Source of the DNA: Phycisphaerae bacterium
Lineage (GTDB): Bacteria; Planctomycetota; Phycisphaerae; UBA1845
Direction: 5' to 3'
Length of the DNA: 64,000 bases
Assembly (NCBI GenBank): GCA_013360585.1
Contig: JABWBH010000005.1
Coordinates: forward strand, 1 to 64,000
Shown here in pieces: positions 51,338 through 60,634 of this stretch; the first letter of the stretch is position 1, and each line of letters starts with the position of its first letter. The position numbers were made by a program, and so were the translations under genes. The notes under the pieces are model-generated. The model was not told the DNA's origin. It worked only from the letters and a program-made list of their open reading frames with translations, and did not search any database.

Positions 51338-51850
51338 TCAGTCGTCGTCCTCCTCCGCGGCCTCCGCCATCATCTGCGCGACGCGGTGCTCGGCGAAGAG
51401 CAGGTGCTGATCCCCCGCGCGCTGAATGAGCTGCACGAGGTCACGCATCGAGCGAACCTCTTCGACCTGCTCATCCACGAACCACGTGAGGAAGCTCTGC
51501 GTCGGGTAATCGCGGTCTTTTTCCGCCAGAGCGACCAGTTCATGAATCTGCCGCGTGACGATCTGCTCCTGATCGAGCGCGCCCTGCGCGATGGCCAGCG
51601 GCGACCCGAACGACGTCTTCGGCGCGGGCAGTGCGGCGAGGCGCACCGGTGAACCGACCTCCTGAAGGTAGTGCAGGAACTTCATCGCGTGCCCGCGCTC
51701 CTCTTCCGCCTGGCGGGAGAAGAACTTCGACAGCACTTTGTAGCCCATGTCGAACAGCTCGCAGGACATCGCCAGGTAGGTGTAGTACGACCCGAGTTCG
51801 TTGGCGATCTGCTCATTGAGCTGCCGATTCATCGCGTCACTGACCGTCAT
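51338..51850 (-). CDS. ftnA: Non-heme ferritin
   Basis: 170 residues, the four-helix-bundle iron-storage subunit of a 24-mer cage. Ferroxidase ligands are in NEQIANELGSYYTYLAM (Glu), EEERGHAMKF (E-x2-H) and QEQIVTRQIHELV with VDEQVEEV (Glu and Gln). It oxidises Fe(II) and stores it as ferric mineral. AAGGAGA lies 6 bp before the ATG. The C-terminus ends in EEDDD. It stands beside the secreted DUF5648-like gene on the same strand with a 23-bp gap, so the two may be co-transcribed. Confidence 0.95.
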   Translation of the reverse strand: MTVSDAMNRQLNEQIANELGSYYTYLAMSCELFDMGYKVLSKFFSRQAEEERGHAMKFLHYLQEVGSPVRLAALPAPKTSFGSPLAIAQGALDQEQIVTRQIHELVALAEKDRDYPTQSFLTWFVDEQVEEVRSMRDLVQLIQRAGDQHLLFAEHRVAQMMAEAAEEDDD

Positions 51851-51873
51851 GTGGTTTCTCCTTGGCGTCCGGG

Positions 51874-52986
51874 TCAGCGCCCGGTGTCCAGCAGGATCAC
51901 TTCCTTGGCGTTCGGATCGGAACCCCAGGCCTCAATTAACACGTCCTTCGTTTTCAGCGGTAGATCGTAGACGAATCGCAGTTGAACGCTTGCCCCGGGG
52001 TCGAGTTTCGCGCCGGGGGAGAACACGAACCCGTTCTCCTTGACGAAGCTGGTCGTCGCGGCGATGTCCGCCGGGAGGCGCAGCGCCGGATTCCCCGCCA
52101 GCAGCGCCGGCGGTTTGATCTCCACCGGGGTCTGACCCTGGTTGGTGATCTTCACCTGAACGTACACGAAGGCGCCTTTCGTCTTCGGCGCTTTGGCGCC
52201 TGTGCCTTCGAGTTCCTTGCCGAGCTCGCGGTCGTGCTCGAAGCGCCACGCGATGTCGCCGACTTTCCCTTCCAACCCGACGGGGACAATCTGTCCGAGC
52301 GATCGGCCGTTGTTGATGAGCGGCGCGACTTCCTTGGAGATGCGCTTCTCACGGTTGGACCACTTGCTGAGAACGGCGTCGATCTCGGCGCGGCTGAGCG
52401 AGTAAAGACGCTCATCCGTGAACGGGTTGCGCAGACAGTAGACGGGGGTCAGATGCTCGTAGGACGGGCTGAACTCCGGCGGAAAGACGTAGACGCCGGG
52501 TTCTTTGGCAATCTCCTCGAATTCGTCGGGGCGGTTGAGCAGATCCTGTCGGCCTTCTTCGGAGACGGTGAGGATCGTCTGAATGTTTCCGTCCTTGACG
52601 CCGGTTTTGCGCATGAACTGGAAGAGTCGCTTGGCGCCCTCGCGCGGGCGGGCAAGGACGTAGATGCCGCTGTCCTCGGGCTTCATGCCCAGGTCCACGA
52701 GCATCGTTCGGACGGACTCTGACGACGTGAACCCGTGGATGTCCTTCGGGCTCATGAGGCGAAACAGGGGTTGTCTCGAATCCCCCTGGCCTTTTGCATC
52801 GTAGGCGTGAAAGGCGATCCCTTCGTCGATGTGATAGTGTTCGGCTGCCGCGCCTCGCAGCCCGACTGCCAGAACCGCCAGCGCCACGGCCCCGCGTCCC
52901 GCCCGGTGAAGGATGCGTCGAACATGTGATTCTGATGAAAGTGTATTTATCTTCCTTGATGACTTAAGATTGCGCTCGATGAACAT
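51874..52986 (-). CDS. Secreted protein with DUF5648-like repeats and a DUF4352-like domain
   Basis: About 370 residues from the ATG at 52986 (GGAAGGAAGG upstream). A signal peptide ends near GLRGAAAEHYHID. The next ~190 residues have two similar halves (PLFRLMSPKDIHGFTSSESVRT and PVYCLRNPFTDERLYSLSRAE), each followed by a G-x-Y-V short strand, the pattern of DUF5648 beta-propeller-like repeats. The C-terminal ~120 residues (GAFVYVQVKITNQGQTPVEI, FSPGAKLDPGASVQLRFVYDLP) resemble the Ig-like DUF4352 domain. Function unknown; upstream neighbour of ferritin in the transcription direction. Confidence 0.78.
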   Translation of the reverse strand: MFIERNLKSSRKINTLSSESHVRRILHRAGRGAVALAVLAVGLRGAAAEHYHIDEGIAFHAYDAKGQGDSRQPLFRLMSPKDIHGFTSSESVRTMLVDLGMKPEDSGIYVLARPREGAKRLFQFMRKTGVKDGNIQTILTVSEEGRQDLLNRPDEFEEIAKEPGVYVFPPEFSPSYEHLTPVYCLRNPFTDERLYSLSRAEIDAVLSKWSNREKRISKEVAPLINNGRSLGQIVPVGLEGKVGDIAWRFEHDRELGKELEGTGAKAPKTKGAFVYVQVKITNQGQTPVEIKPPALLAGNPALRLPADIAATTSFVKENGFVFSPGAKLDPGASVQLRFVYDLPLKTKDVLIEAWGSDPNAKEVILLDTGR

Positions 52987-53366
52987 GCCTTCCTTCCGCC
53001 ACATTCCGTTATCGCCTTTCCCACCCTGTGTCAGGGTCTGGCTAAGTGGACCCTCCTGGAAACGAACCACCGCGAAAACGGGGCGGATGCCGCGATGCAT
53101 CATTCAAGGTATCATTCTGCGCAACGAGGTTCAATCGGACAAACATCCTCTGACCGAGTTTGAAGCGGATCGGAGAGCATGCGACTCCGTTGTCATCGGC
53201 AACTCGGGATTAGACCCGGAATCCAGCCGGCTTGCCGGACCCGTCTGCGGGGATACTGGCTAGGAAACGTGTCCGACCGATCAAGGGGAGGTAAGAGATC
53301 CGTCAAGCATCCGGGTTATCGGCATCCCCGCGATACGATCCGTAACCGTATTTTTTGCATGAGGTT
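52987..53366. other. Divergent intergenic region, 380 bp
   Basis: AT-richer than its surroundings. It must hold promoters for the secreted protein (minus) and the TatD-like gene (plus), but no convincing hexamer pair is seen. A small hairpin CCCTG-TGT-CAGGG lies at 53024-53036. No gene. Confidence 0.35.
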
Positions 53367-54185
53367 ATGAAATACATCGACCCGCACATTCACATGATCT
53401 CCCGCGTCACGGACGATTATGTCCGCCTCGCTCGGGCGGGGTGCGCCGCGGTATCCGAACCGGCGTTCTGGGCGGGGTTCGACCGGGGATCCGCCGAGGG
53501 ATTCCGGGACTACTTTCGTCATCTGACGGAGGTTGAGCCGCGCCGCGCGGGGCAGTTCGGCGTCGAGCACTTCTGCTGGCTGTGCATCAACGCCAAAGAG
53601 GCGGAGAACGTTTCCCTCGCCCGCGACGTGATCGCGGTGATCCCTGAGTTCCTCGATCGACCGAACGTGCTGGGCATCGGCGAGATCGGGCTGAACAAGA
53701 ACACGAAGAACGAAGCCGAGGTGTTTCAATTGCAGGTTGAGCTGGCGTTGAAGACCGACGAGCTGATCCTCATTCATACGCCGCATCTTCAGGATAAGTA
53801 CAAGGGAACGCGCATGATCCTCGACATGCTGGCCGACAACCCTCGCGTGCGGCCGGGGCGGGTGTGCATCGACCACGTCGAGGAACACACGATCCAGCCG
53901 GCGCTGGACGCGGGCTTCTGGGTCGGGATGACGCTTTACCCGGTGACGAAATGCACACCGGATCGCGCGGTCGACATGATCGAGCGGTACGGAACCGAGC
54001 GCGCGCTGGTCAATTCGGCGGGGGACTGGGCACCGAGCGATCCGATGGCCGTGCCGGATTTCATCCGCGCGATGCGGTTCCGGGGGCACGATGACGGTGA
54101 GATCCGCCGCGTCGTCTGGGAGAACCCGCGGCGATTCTTCAGCGGGGCGGCGCGGATCGGATCGAGATTCAGAGGCGCGGAATAA
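53367..54185 (+). CDS. TatD-related metal-dependent hydrolase, EboB-like
   Basis: About 272 residues; the ATG at 53367 is preceded closely by GAGG, and a TTG four codons earlier is possible. An amidohydrolase-type TIM barrel: HxH in DPHIHM (H7, H9), the Glu in GIGEIGLNK, His in LILIHTPH and IDHVEEHT, and the Asp region [11 protein letters not shown]. The phrases [27 protein letters not shown] and LVNSAGDW are closer to the EboB proteins of the ebo (metabolite-export) cluster than to DNase TatD. The other ebo genes are absent, so the role here is open. Confidence 0.8.
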   Translation: MKYIDPHIHMISRVTDDYVRLARAGCAAVSEPAFWAGFDRGSAEGFRDYFRHLTEVEPRRAGQFGVEHFCWLCINAKEAENVSLARDVIAVIPEFLDRPNVLGIGEIGLNKNTKNEAEVFQLQVELALKTDELILIHTPHLQDKYKGTRMILDMLADNPRVRPGRVCIDHVEEHTIQPALDAGFWVGMTLYPVTKCTPDRAVDMIERYGTERALVNSAGDWAPSDPMAVPDFIRAMRFRGHDDGEIRRVVWENPRRFFSGAARIGSRFRGAE

Positions 54186-54301
54186 GGGCGACCCGCGCAC
54201 GGGGGAAGAAAAAGGCGTTCCGGACATCCAACCTTCAGCGCGACAGGGCCGGATCCTGCGCGAAAGGACGAGAGCGGAGCTGATTTCAAGGGAGGAACGC
54301 G

Positions 54302-54940
54302 ATGAGCATTGTATCACACGGGCGGTTGATCGGGGTGGCGGCGATCATCGGGTTGGGCTGGGCAGGCGTTTCCGCGCAGGACAAGACGACGGCGCCGGCG
54401 GCGAAACCGGCGGCGGACCTGCCGAGGTGCCCCATCATGGGTGAGGAGATCAACTTCGGCGTCAGCACGATGACGAACGACGGTCCGGTCTTCTTCTGCT
54501 GCCCGAGCTGCATCCACGAGTTCGAGAAGAACCCCGCGAAGCATGAGGAGGCCGTGGCGAAGCAGCGCGAGATTCTCAGCAAGCGCCCGCGGATTCAAGC
54601 GACGTGCCCCGTCAGCGAAAAAGCGGTGGACGGGAAGACGTTCGCCGAAGTGGAAGGGAAGAAGGTCGGCTTCTGCTGCGCCGGCTGCGTGGACAAGTAC
54701 AAGGCGGAGCCCGCGAAGTACAAGGGCCGGCTCGAAGCGTCATACACGTATCAGACGGCGTGCCCGGTCAGCGGGAAGGAGATCTCACCCGCCGCGAGCA
54801 CGGAGTTGAAGACGGGGGAGCGCGTGTATTTCTGCTGCGCGATGTGCATCGAGAAGTTCAACAAGGACATCGCGGCCTACGCGCCGAAGCTCGCGGAGCA
54901 GGGGCTGCGTCTGAACCTCCGGAAGCTGAGCGGGAAGTAG
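54302..54940 (+). CDS. Secreted protein with three YHS/TRASH-like metal-binding modules
   Basis: 212 residues with a signal peptide (about 1-25, cut near VSAQD). The mature protein is three repeats of one unit: CP-I/V-x-x-x-x, about 20-30 residues, then F-C-C-x-x-C followed by a K/Y-rich helix (CPIMGEE...FFCCPSCIHEF; CPVSEKA...FCCAGCVDKY; CPVSGKE...YFCCAMCIEKF). Each has four Cys in the order of YHS/TRASH domains, which bind copper or other soft metals. A periplasmic metal-binding or sensing role is likely. AGGGAGGAA is 5-6 bp before the ATG. Neighbours give no further hint. Confidence 0.85.
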   Translation: MSIVSHGRLIGVAAIIGLGWAGVSAQDKTTAPAAKPAADLPRCPIMGEEINFGVSTMTNDGPVFFCCPSCIHEFEKNPAKHEEAVAKQREILSKRPRIQATCPVSEKAVDGKTFAEVEGKKVGFCCAGCVDKYKAEPAKYKGRLEASYTYQTACPVSGKEISPAASTELKTGERVYFCCAMCIEKFNKDIAAYAPKLAEQGLRLNLRKLSGK

Positions 54941-54982
54941 CGCCAGACAGGTGAGGCTTTCGGTGGTCGTCCGGTCGGACCG

Positions 54983-55058
54983 CGCGCCCGTCAAGAAGCG
55001 GCTCACGGCGGTGGTGCGCGGTCTGCCGCCTTTTTCAGGTCGCTTCCTGACGGGCGCG
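54983..55058. repeat. Long inverted repeat between convergent genes
   Basis: 18-bp arms (54983-55000 and 55041-55058) match at 17 of 18 positions. The 40-nt loop holds a second small stem (GGCGG/CCGCC) directly followed by TTTTT. It lies between the stop codons of the YHS gene and the ABC gene and could act as a terminator for one or both. Confidence 0.6.
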
Positions 55059-55097
55059 GATCGGTAGGATTCGACGCGAGATGGAGGAGTCGTCGCG

Positions 55098-56168
55098 CTA
55101 CGCGGACAGCACGACCACGTCCGCGGCGTCCAGCCACGCCTGCACGTGGACGGGCTGCCCCTCAGACGCCATCCAGCGCGGGTTCATCTCGAAGACTTTG
55201 ACGTCGGTCCGGTCGCCGAGCACGACGCGATGCTGCGCCAACTCTCCGAGGTAGACGGAATGTACGATTTTCGCCGGGAACCCTGACGCCCCCGCCTGCG
55301 CCTCGCCGAGGCGGATCGACTCTGGGCGCAGGCTGACCCGGACCTTAGCGCCGTCCGCCAGGCCGGCGACGAACGCCGTGCTGCGCAACCTGCCGAAGTC
55401 GCACTCGACGACGGCCTCGGCGCCGTTCACGCTGACGACGCGCGAGGGGATCAGGTTCGTCTCTCCGATAAAGCCGGCGACGAAGGTATCCGCCGGACGG
55501 CGGTAGATGTCGCGCGGCGCGCCGACCTGACGGACGCGCCCCCGATCCAGAACCGCCACCCGGTCCGCGACGGAAAGCGCCTCTTTCTGATCGTGGGTGA
55601 CGTACACGGCGGTCATTTCCGCGCGTTTGCACAGCGCCCGGATCTCCTCGCGCATCTCCAGGCGGAGCTGCGCATCCAGGTTCGAGAGCGGTTCATCCAG
55701 CAGGAGACAGTCCGGTTCGATGACCAGCGCCCGCGCGAGCGCCACGCGCTGCTGCTGACCGCCCGAAAGCTGGTTCGGTTTTCGGGACGCCAGGGGCTCC
55801 ATCTGGACCCGCGCCAGCGCCTCCCGGACGCGCCGGTCCCGCTCCGCACGCCCCACGCCGCGCTCTTTCAATCCGAAAGCGACGTTCTCCGCCACCGTCA
55901 GATGCGGCCAGAGGGCGTAATTCTGAAACACCATGCCCGTGTTGCGCCGGTGCGCCGGCACGGCGGTGATGTCCCTGCCGTCGAAGCGGATCGCCCCCTC
56001 GTCCACGTCGCAGAAGCCGGCGATGCAGCGCAGAAGCGTCGTCTTGCCGCAACCGCTTGGACCCAGCAGGAAGAAAAGCTCACCCTTGCCGATCGAGAGG
56101 CTGACGCCGTCCACCGCCGCCACGCCCCCGAACCGCTTTCGCACTCGTTCTATCTCGATCGGAACCAC
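55098..56168 (-). CDS. ABC transporter ATP-binding protein, spermidine/iron/thiamine (PotA/FbpC) type
   Basis: About 356 residues. Nucleotide-binding domain with Walker A GPSGCGKTT, Q-loop VFQNYALWPHLTV, signature LSGGQQQR, Walker B CLLLDEPLSNLD and switch VTHDQKEA, followed by a TOBE domain (FIGETNLIPSRVVSV, VRVSLRPESIRL). This CUT1/PotA subclass powers import through a periplasmic-binding-protein system; no permease or binding protein is adjacent, so the substrate is unknown. The GTG at 56168 gives the standard VPIEIERVRKRFG start; a TTG at 56207 is the other choice. No clear ribosome site. Confidence 0.9.
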   Translation of the reverse strand: MVPIEIERVRKRFGGVAAVDGVSLSIGKGELFFLLGPSGCGKTTLLRCIAGFCDVDEGAIRFDGRDITAVPAHRRNTGMVFQNYALWPHLTVAENVAFGLKERGVGRAERDRRVREALARVQMEPLASRKPNQLSGGQQQRVALARALVIEPDCLLLDEPLSNLDAQLRLEMREEIRALCKRAEMTAVYVTHDQKEALSVADRVAVLDRGRVRQVGAPRDIYRRPADTFVAGFIGETNLIPSRVVSVNGAEAVVECDFGRLRSTAFVAGLADGAKVRVSLRPESIRLGEAQAGASGFPAKIVHSVYLGELAQHRVVLGDRTDVKVFEMNPRWMASEGQPVHVQAWLDAADVVVLSA

Positions 56169-56622
56169 GCGGGCGCGGAATGTAGCCTTGAGCGAGGCAG
56201 GGGGCAACGCCGCCGCCGCTGCGGGTCGGGTCTGAGTTCATGAAGACTCATAAGACCCTCAGAAGCCTTGAGCTTCGCCCGAATTCCAGAAAGACGCGAG
56301 GATCCTCGGGCGTTTCGGAAACACGGGAAGGCGCAGGATCGTCGGGCGCATTCGCCTCGATCCCGAAGGATGCGCAGCATCGTAAGCACACACGAACCCT
56401 GCACCCGGCAACCGGAGTCACGTGAAGACTCGGGTTCGAGCAATGCCTTTGTATCTGAGACGCGCGGCGATCCCCCGCGCAAGAAGTCATGCCGCCCCTG
56501 AAAGCCAAGTCATGCCCCCCCTGAAAGAAGAACGCTTCCCGACCCTTGACCTCACTGCGCGACGTAAAGGACGGACGGGTGAAGCAGGCGGTCGCCTGTT
56601 GTCTATCCCGGACCGGCGGTTG
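56169..56622. other. Intergenic region with a 21-bp tandem direct repeat
   Basis: 454 bp without a supported gene. AAGTCATGCCGCCCCTGAAAG (56484-56504) is repeated with one change at 56507-56527. GAGGATCCTC is palindromic (around 56300). The promoter of the ABC gene should be here but is not evident. Confidence 0.4.
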
Positions 56623-58599
56623 TCACGCTCCGCCGGGCGGAGCTTCGCGCCACGTTCCGGGTTCGGAAGCGTGCGCGACGGTGTCGGGAAGGACGGGAGA
56701 TGGGCGATCGGCGGTCCGGGAGGCGTCCTGGGGGCGGGTGAAGGGGATCGTCAGGCGGTAGGCGCCGTCGCGCAGGCGGCTTTGGACCGGGAACCCGCAG
56801 CGGTGGAAGATGCGGAGCATGCCGTGGTTGTCGATGAGGACGTCGGCGGTGAAGCCCGCCAGGCCAGTCGCCCGGGCCGCGTCCACCAGCGCCCGCATCA
56901 GCGCCGTGCCCACGCCCCTGCCCTGCCAGTCGTCGCGCACCAGGAACGCGGCGTCGGCGAAGTTCGTGGCCGCGTCGCGGTGATAATGCGCGATTGCGAT
57001 GATCCGTGCATCCTCCGCGCGCCGCGACGTCAGGACGACGAGCGCCATGTCATTCTCATAATCGACGCGGAGCAGATCCTGAAGCTTTTCATGCGGGAGG
57101 GTCTTGATCATGTGGAAGAAGCGGTAGTGGATCGACTGCGGCGAGAGCTGGTAGAACAGATCGCGGACGAGCGGCTCGTCGGTCAGTTTCAGCGGCCTTA
57201 AGAACGCCTCGACGCCGTCCTTGAGCCTGATCGATCGCTCGAGCGCGTCCGGGTACACGGCCGTGCGGATCGGCGGTTCGATCTGGTCGAGGTAGATCAT
57301 GCGGCGGGCTTTCGCTTCGCTGAAGAGCCACGGGCGGAACTTCGGATGCGCCACCTGGATGAGGGCAAGCGCGCGCTCGCGGATCGTCTTGCCGTGCAGG
57401 TACGCCACGCCGTATTCGGTGACGATGTAGTGAACGTCTCCGCGGCTGGTGACGACGCCGGCGCCGGGCTTGAGGGTGGGGACGATGCGCGAGATCGTCT
57501 CGCCCTCGGCGGTTGCGGGCAGGGCGATGATCGGTTTGCCGCCGACGGACCTCGCGGCGCCGCGGGTGAAGTCCACCTGCCCGCCGATGCCGCTGTAGAA
57601 CATCGTGCCCAGCGAATCCGCGCAGACCTGTCCGGTAAGGTCCACTTCGATGGCGGAGTTGATCGAGATCATGCGGTCGTTGCGGGCGATGATGAAGGGA
57701 TCGTTGACGTATTCCGTCGGATGAAACTCGACCAGCGGGTTGTTGTCCACGAAGTCGTAGACTTTCTTCGTTCCGAGCACGAACCCGGCGACGATCTTCC
57801 CGCGGTGCAGCGACTTCCGCGCGTTGGTGATCACGCCCTTCTCGACCAGCGGGATGACCCCGTCGCTGAACATCTCGGTGTGGATGCCCAGGTCGCGGAA
57901 ACCGGTCAGGTAGGTCAGAACGGCGTCGGGAATCGTGCCGATGCCGAGCTGGAGCGTCGCCCCGTCCTCGACAAGTTCTGCGACGTGGCGGGCGATCCGC
58001 GCGGACAGTTCGTCCGGTTCGCCGTGCTTCGCTTCGAGCACCGGGCGATCCGAGGGGACGAGCACGTCCAGATCGCGCACATGAATGAAGCAGTCGCCCA
58101 GGCCGCGCGGCATACGCTCGTTCACTTCGGCGACGACGAAGCGCGCGGACTCGGCCGCGGACTTCACGATGTCGGTGGAGACGCCGTAGCTGCAATACCC
58201 GTGCTCATCGGGCGGGCTGACGGAGATGAGCGCAGCGTCCACGACGACGCGCCCGGTGCGGAAGAGCGCGGGGATTTCCGACAGGAAGATCGGCGTGTAA
58301 TCCGCGCGGCCTTCGTTGATCGCCTGCCGGACGTTCGGTCCGATGAAGTACGAGTTGTGCCGGAAGCAGTGTCCGAGACGCGGTTCCGCGTAAGGCGCGA
58401 TTCCGAGCGTGAGGATGTGGACAATCTCCGTGTCGCTCAGGTCGGTGCGCGCGGCGAGCGCCTCGACCAGCCCCTGCGGTTCGCCCGCGCCGGACCCGAT
58501 GAACACGCGCTGCCCCGGTCGAATGTCCGCAACGGCCTGCGCGGCGGTGCGGATCCGGTCGGCGTAACGTTCTTTCCAGTTTGCCGTGGTTGAACTCAT
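56623..58599 (-). CDS. Acetyl-CoA hydrolase/CoA-transferase fused to a GNAT acetyltransferase domain
   Basis: 658 residues. Residues 1-~440 are a family I CoA-transferase of the 4-hydroxybutyrate/acetate CoA-transferase type (GQRVFIGSGAGEPQGL, SDGVIPLVEKG, the region PTEYVNDPFIIARND, GIGGQVDFTRGA, GRVVTSRGDVHYIVTEYG-like segment). Residues ~465-625 are a GNAT domain with the acetyl-CoA loop VRDDWQGRGVGTALM. The joined form is known in annotated genomes; the GNAT half may acetylate lysine or sense acetyl-CoA. The last ~30 residues are disordered. It follows the 5-formyl-THF cyclo-ligase gene on the same strand after 208 bp. Confidence 0.9.
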   Translation of the reverse strand: MSSTTANWKERYADRIRTAAQAVADIRPGQRVFIGSGAGEPQGLVEALAARTDLSDTEIVHILTLGIAPYAEPRLGHCFRHNSYFIGPNVRQAINEGRADYTPIFLSEIPALFRTGRVVVDAALISVSPPDEHGYCSYGVSTDIVKSAAESARFVVAEVNERMPRGLGDCFIHVRDLDVLVPSDRPVLEAKHGEPDELSARIARHVAELVEDGATLQLGIGTIPDAVLTYLTGFRDLGIHTEMFSDGVIPLVEKGVITNARKSLHRGKIVAGFVLGTKKVYDFVDNNPLVEFHPTEYVNDPFIIARNDRMISINSAIEVDLTGQVCADSLGTMFYSGIGGQVDFTRGAARSVGGKPIIALPATAEGETISRIVPTLKPGAGVVTSRGDVHYIVTEYGVAYLHGKTIRERALALIQVAHPKFRPWLFSEAKARRMIYLDQIEPPIRTAVYPDALERSIRLKDGVEAFLRPLKLTDEPLVRDLFYQLSPQSIHYRFFHMIKTLPHEKLQDLLRVDYENDMALVVLTSRRAEDARIIAIAHYHRDAATNFADAAFLVRDDWQGRGVGTALMRALVDAARATGLAGFTADVLIDNHGMLRIFHRCGFPVQSRLRDGAYRLTIPFTRPQDASRTADRPSPVLPDTVAHASEPGTWREAPPGGA

Positions 58600-58807
58600 G
58601 ACACGTCTTACCGAAGCACTCTCCCGGTATTGCTTAGCGGAGCAAGCCGCGTGCCACGGGGCGGCCTTTGAGGACCGGCCTCCTCAACGCGAGATCGTAC
58701 AACGTGTCATATCAGACGAGGTTATGCGGCGCCCTGCGATGCCGTCGGGCCCACGCGCAAGGGGCTGCACGTCGCCGGTCGCCTTGTGTCGTCCTGGGGA
58801 TCCGCCG

Positions 58808-59461
58808 TCAGTCCTTCGGTCCGGTCGCGGCGCCGGGGATCGGCTGGTGGGCGGCGGCGTCGAACCGTCGGATGCGCGCGTCGGTCACGAGGAGATTCAC
58901 AGGTCGATCGGTCGGACCGACGGGGAGGTTGGGGACGACCTGGATTTCGTAGGCCAGCCCGCAGGCGACGCCGGTGAACTCCGGGCTGGCAAGGAACCGG
59001 TCGTAAAACCCCCGCCCGCGACCGAGACGGTTGCCGTATTCATCGAAACCCAGTCCGGGCACGATCACCAGGTCGATCATCGACAGGGGAAAGGGTACGC
59101 CGCTGATCGGCTCGCGCAGGCCGAACTCCCCGGCGACCAGATCGTCCGACAAGGATTGAATCTCGACGGGGAGCATCCGCCGCTGCTCCCAGGACACCTT
59201 CGGAGCGACGACGCGCTTGCGGTCCTGCCAGCAGCGCAGGACCAGCGGCGTCGTGTCAATCTCGGTCGGAAGCGACAGAAAAACCATCACGACCTCGGCG
59301 CGCACGTACTCCGGCAGATCGAACAAGCGGTGACAGGCGCGGCGCGAGCCCACGTCATGCTCATCGGCGGTCATCGCCGCGAGCGTCTCCCGCAGTCGTT
59401 GTCGCAGCAGTCCTTTCGCCCCCAAAACTCTGCGCGCCCCTTTCCTCTGCACCCTTGACAC
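58808..59461 (-). CDS. 5-formyltetrahydrofolate cyclo-ligase
   Basis: About 217 residues. It converts 5-formyl-THF to 5,10-methenyl-THF with ATP. The C-terminal signature VPGLGFDEYGNRLGRGRGFYDRFL (substrate and ATP/Mg site) and the N-terminal KGLLRQRLRETLAAM match the family (MTHFS/YgfA). The start is uncertain: GTG at 59461 or 59452 and TTG at 59425 are all possible and no strong ribosome site is visible. Part of one-carbon metabolism; the neighbours are not folate genes. Confidence 0.9.
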   Translation of the reverse strand: MSRVQRKGARRVLGAKGLLRQRLRETLAAMTADEHDVGSRRACHRLFDLPEYVRAEVVMVFLSLPTEIDTTPLVLRCWQDRKRVVAPKVSWEQRRMLPVEIQSLSDDLVAGEFGLREPISGVPFPLSMIDLVIVPGLGFDEYGNRLGRGRGFYDRFLASPEFTGVACGLAYEIQVVPNLPVGPTDRPVNLLVTDARIRRFDAAAHQPIPGAATGPKD

Positions 59462-59638
59462 CCACCGGTCCGCACCCGGTGATGAGGATCGGAATATACC
59501 CGGAACGTCAGACGGCGGACAGGGGGACGGCGCTTGCTCGCTCGCTTGCTGACGCGAACCAGCGCGCACCGCGGGAGCACGCTCGCGGAAGCGAGGAGCG
59601 TTCAGGATGTTCCGCGCGGTTCCCGCACTTGCGCCACC

Positions 59639-60250
59639 CTAATTCCCGCGTTCGCGCTGACGCACGTCCGCCATCTGGAGGAACACGCCGACCACGGTGG
59701 GCACCAGCAACACGAAAGGACCGACGATCGCGCTGTACTCGGACATCTGCTCATAAGTACCGCGCAACGTCGGTTCTGCGCGCACGAGGATCGCCAACCC
59801 GGAGATCATCAACACAGCGCCCTGAAAGGAGGTGATGAGGATAATGACCTGCTTCCGGTTGATCGCACACAGCGGCGTGACGACCAGCAGGGTCAGCGCC
59901 ACCGCGATCCACAGCGGCACGCCCTCCAGTCCGACCGATTCGAGAAACATCCGCACCAGCCCCGCGCTGATCAAACCACCCAGAACCGCGATCGACTGAT
60001 GCACGGGCGGAAAACTCGCCAGCCCGAGCGCCACGGCGCCGCCGACGCCGTAAAGCGCAGCCTGCGACGGCGTCTGCGCCAGCGCCACGCCCACCATCAG
60101 ACCGATCAATGCGAAGGTCAGCACGACGGCGAACTTCCACATCCGCCACCCAAGCAGCATCATCGCCACGCCGGACAGCACAAAGGGAATCCCCGTCAGC
60201 GCGTCGCACGCATGAAGAAACGCCACCCAGTCGGATACTGATGTAATCAC
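59639..60250 (-). CDS. Small integral membrane protein of unknown function
   Basis: 203 residues from the GTG at 60250 (GGGAG about 12 bp upstream). Six to seven hydrophobic helices fill almost the whole length (LSGVAMMLLGWRMWKFAVVLTFALIGLMVGVAL, LYGVGGAVALGLASF, LWIAVALTLLVVTPLCAI, and so on). The C-terminus is charged (MADVRQRERGN). It resembles DUF4203/TMEM198-like membrane proteins in helix pattern, but I cannot confirm this. The frame stays open far upstream, antisense to the POR gene; that part is not coding. Confidence 0.75.
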   Translation of the reverse strand: MITSVSDWVAFLHACDALTGIPFVLSGVAMMLLGWRMWKFAVVLTFALIGLMVGVALAQTPSQAALYGVGGAVALGLASFPPVHQSIAVLGGLISAGLVRMFLESVGLEGVPLWIAVALTLLVVTPLCAINRKQVIILITSFQGAVLMISGLAILVRAEPTLRGTYEQMSEYSAIVGPFVLLVPTVVGVFLQMADVRQRERGN

Positions 60251-60634
60251 GGCTGTCGTCTCCCGTCCGCCCTCGACATCACCTGAACCTTCGCGTCCCG
60301 CTCCGCGGCCGCCCGTTGCGCCGTTTCGCGCAGCGCGTGCGGTCAACGAAGCGCGGGGCGCCGCGCCGGTAGTGCGGCGAGCGCCCTCAATCCACAAGAG
60401 TACGATTTCGCGCCAGGTGGACGCCCTTACTCCTGCAATCGCGCCCGGATAATCGCGGCGGACGCTGCATTTCAGGCGGATGTTGCCGGAAGGCGCCGAA
60501 GCGACGTGCCGCAACCCCAGGGTCTGGTATGCGGATTGCCCCGTTTTTCGCGAGGGGCAGACCTTGCAGGGCCGATCGCGCGCCGCGTCGAGGCCGCACA
60601 GGCGGAGGGTCGCCTTTTCAGGGAGGGTCCGGGC
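60251..60634. other. Divergent intergenic region, 384 bp
   Basis: Between the membrane protein (minus) and the POR operon (plus). A hairpin TGCCCC...GGGGCA with an 11-nt loop (about 60537-60559) lies in the presumed leader of the POR transcript. A GATAAT at about 60450 could be a -10 but has no -35. No gene. Confidence 0.35.
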
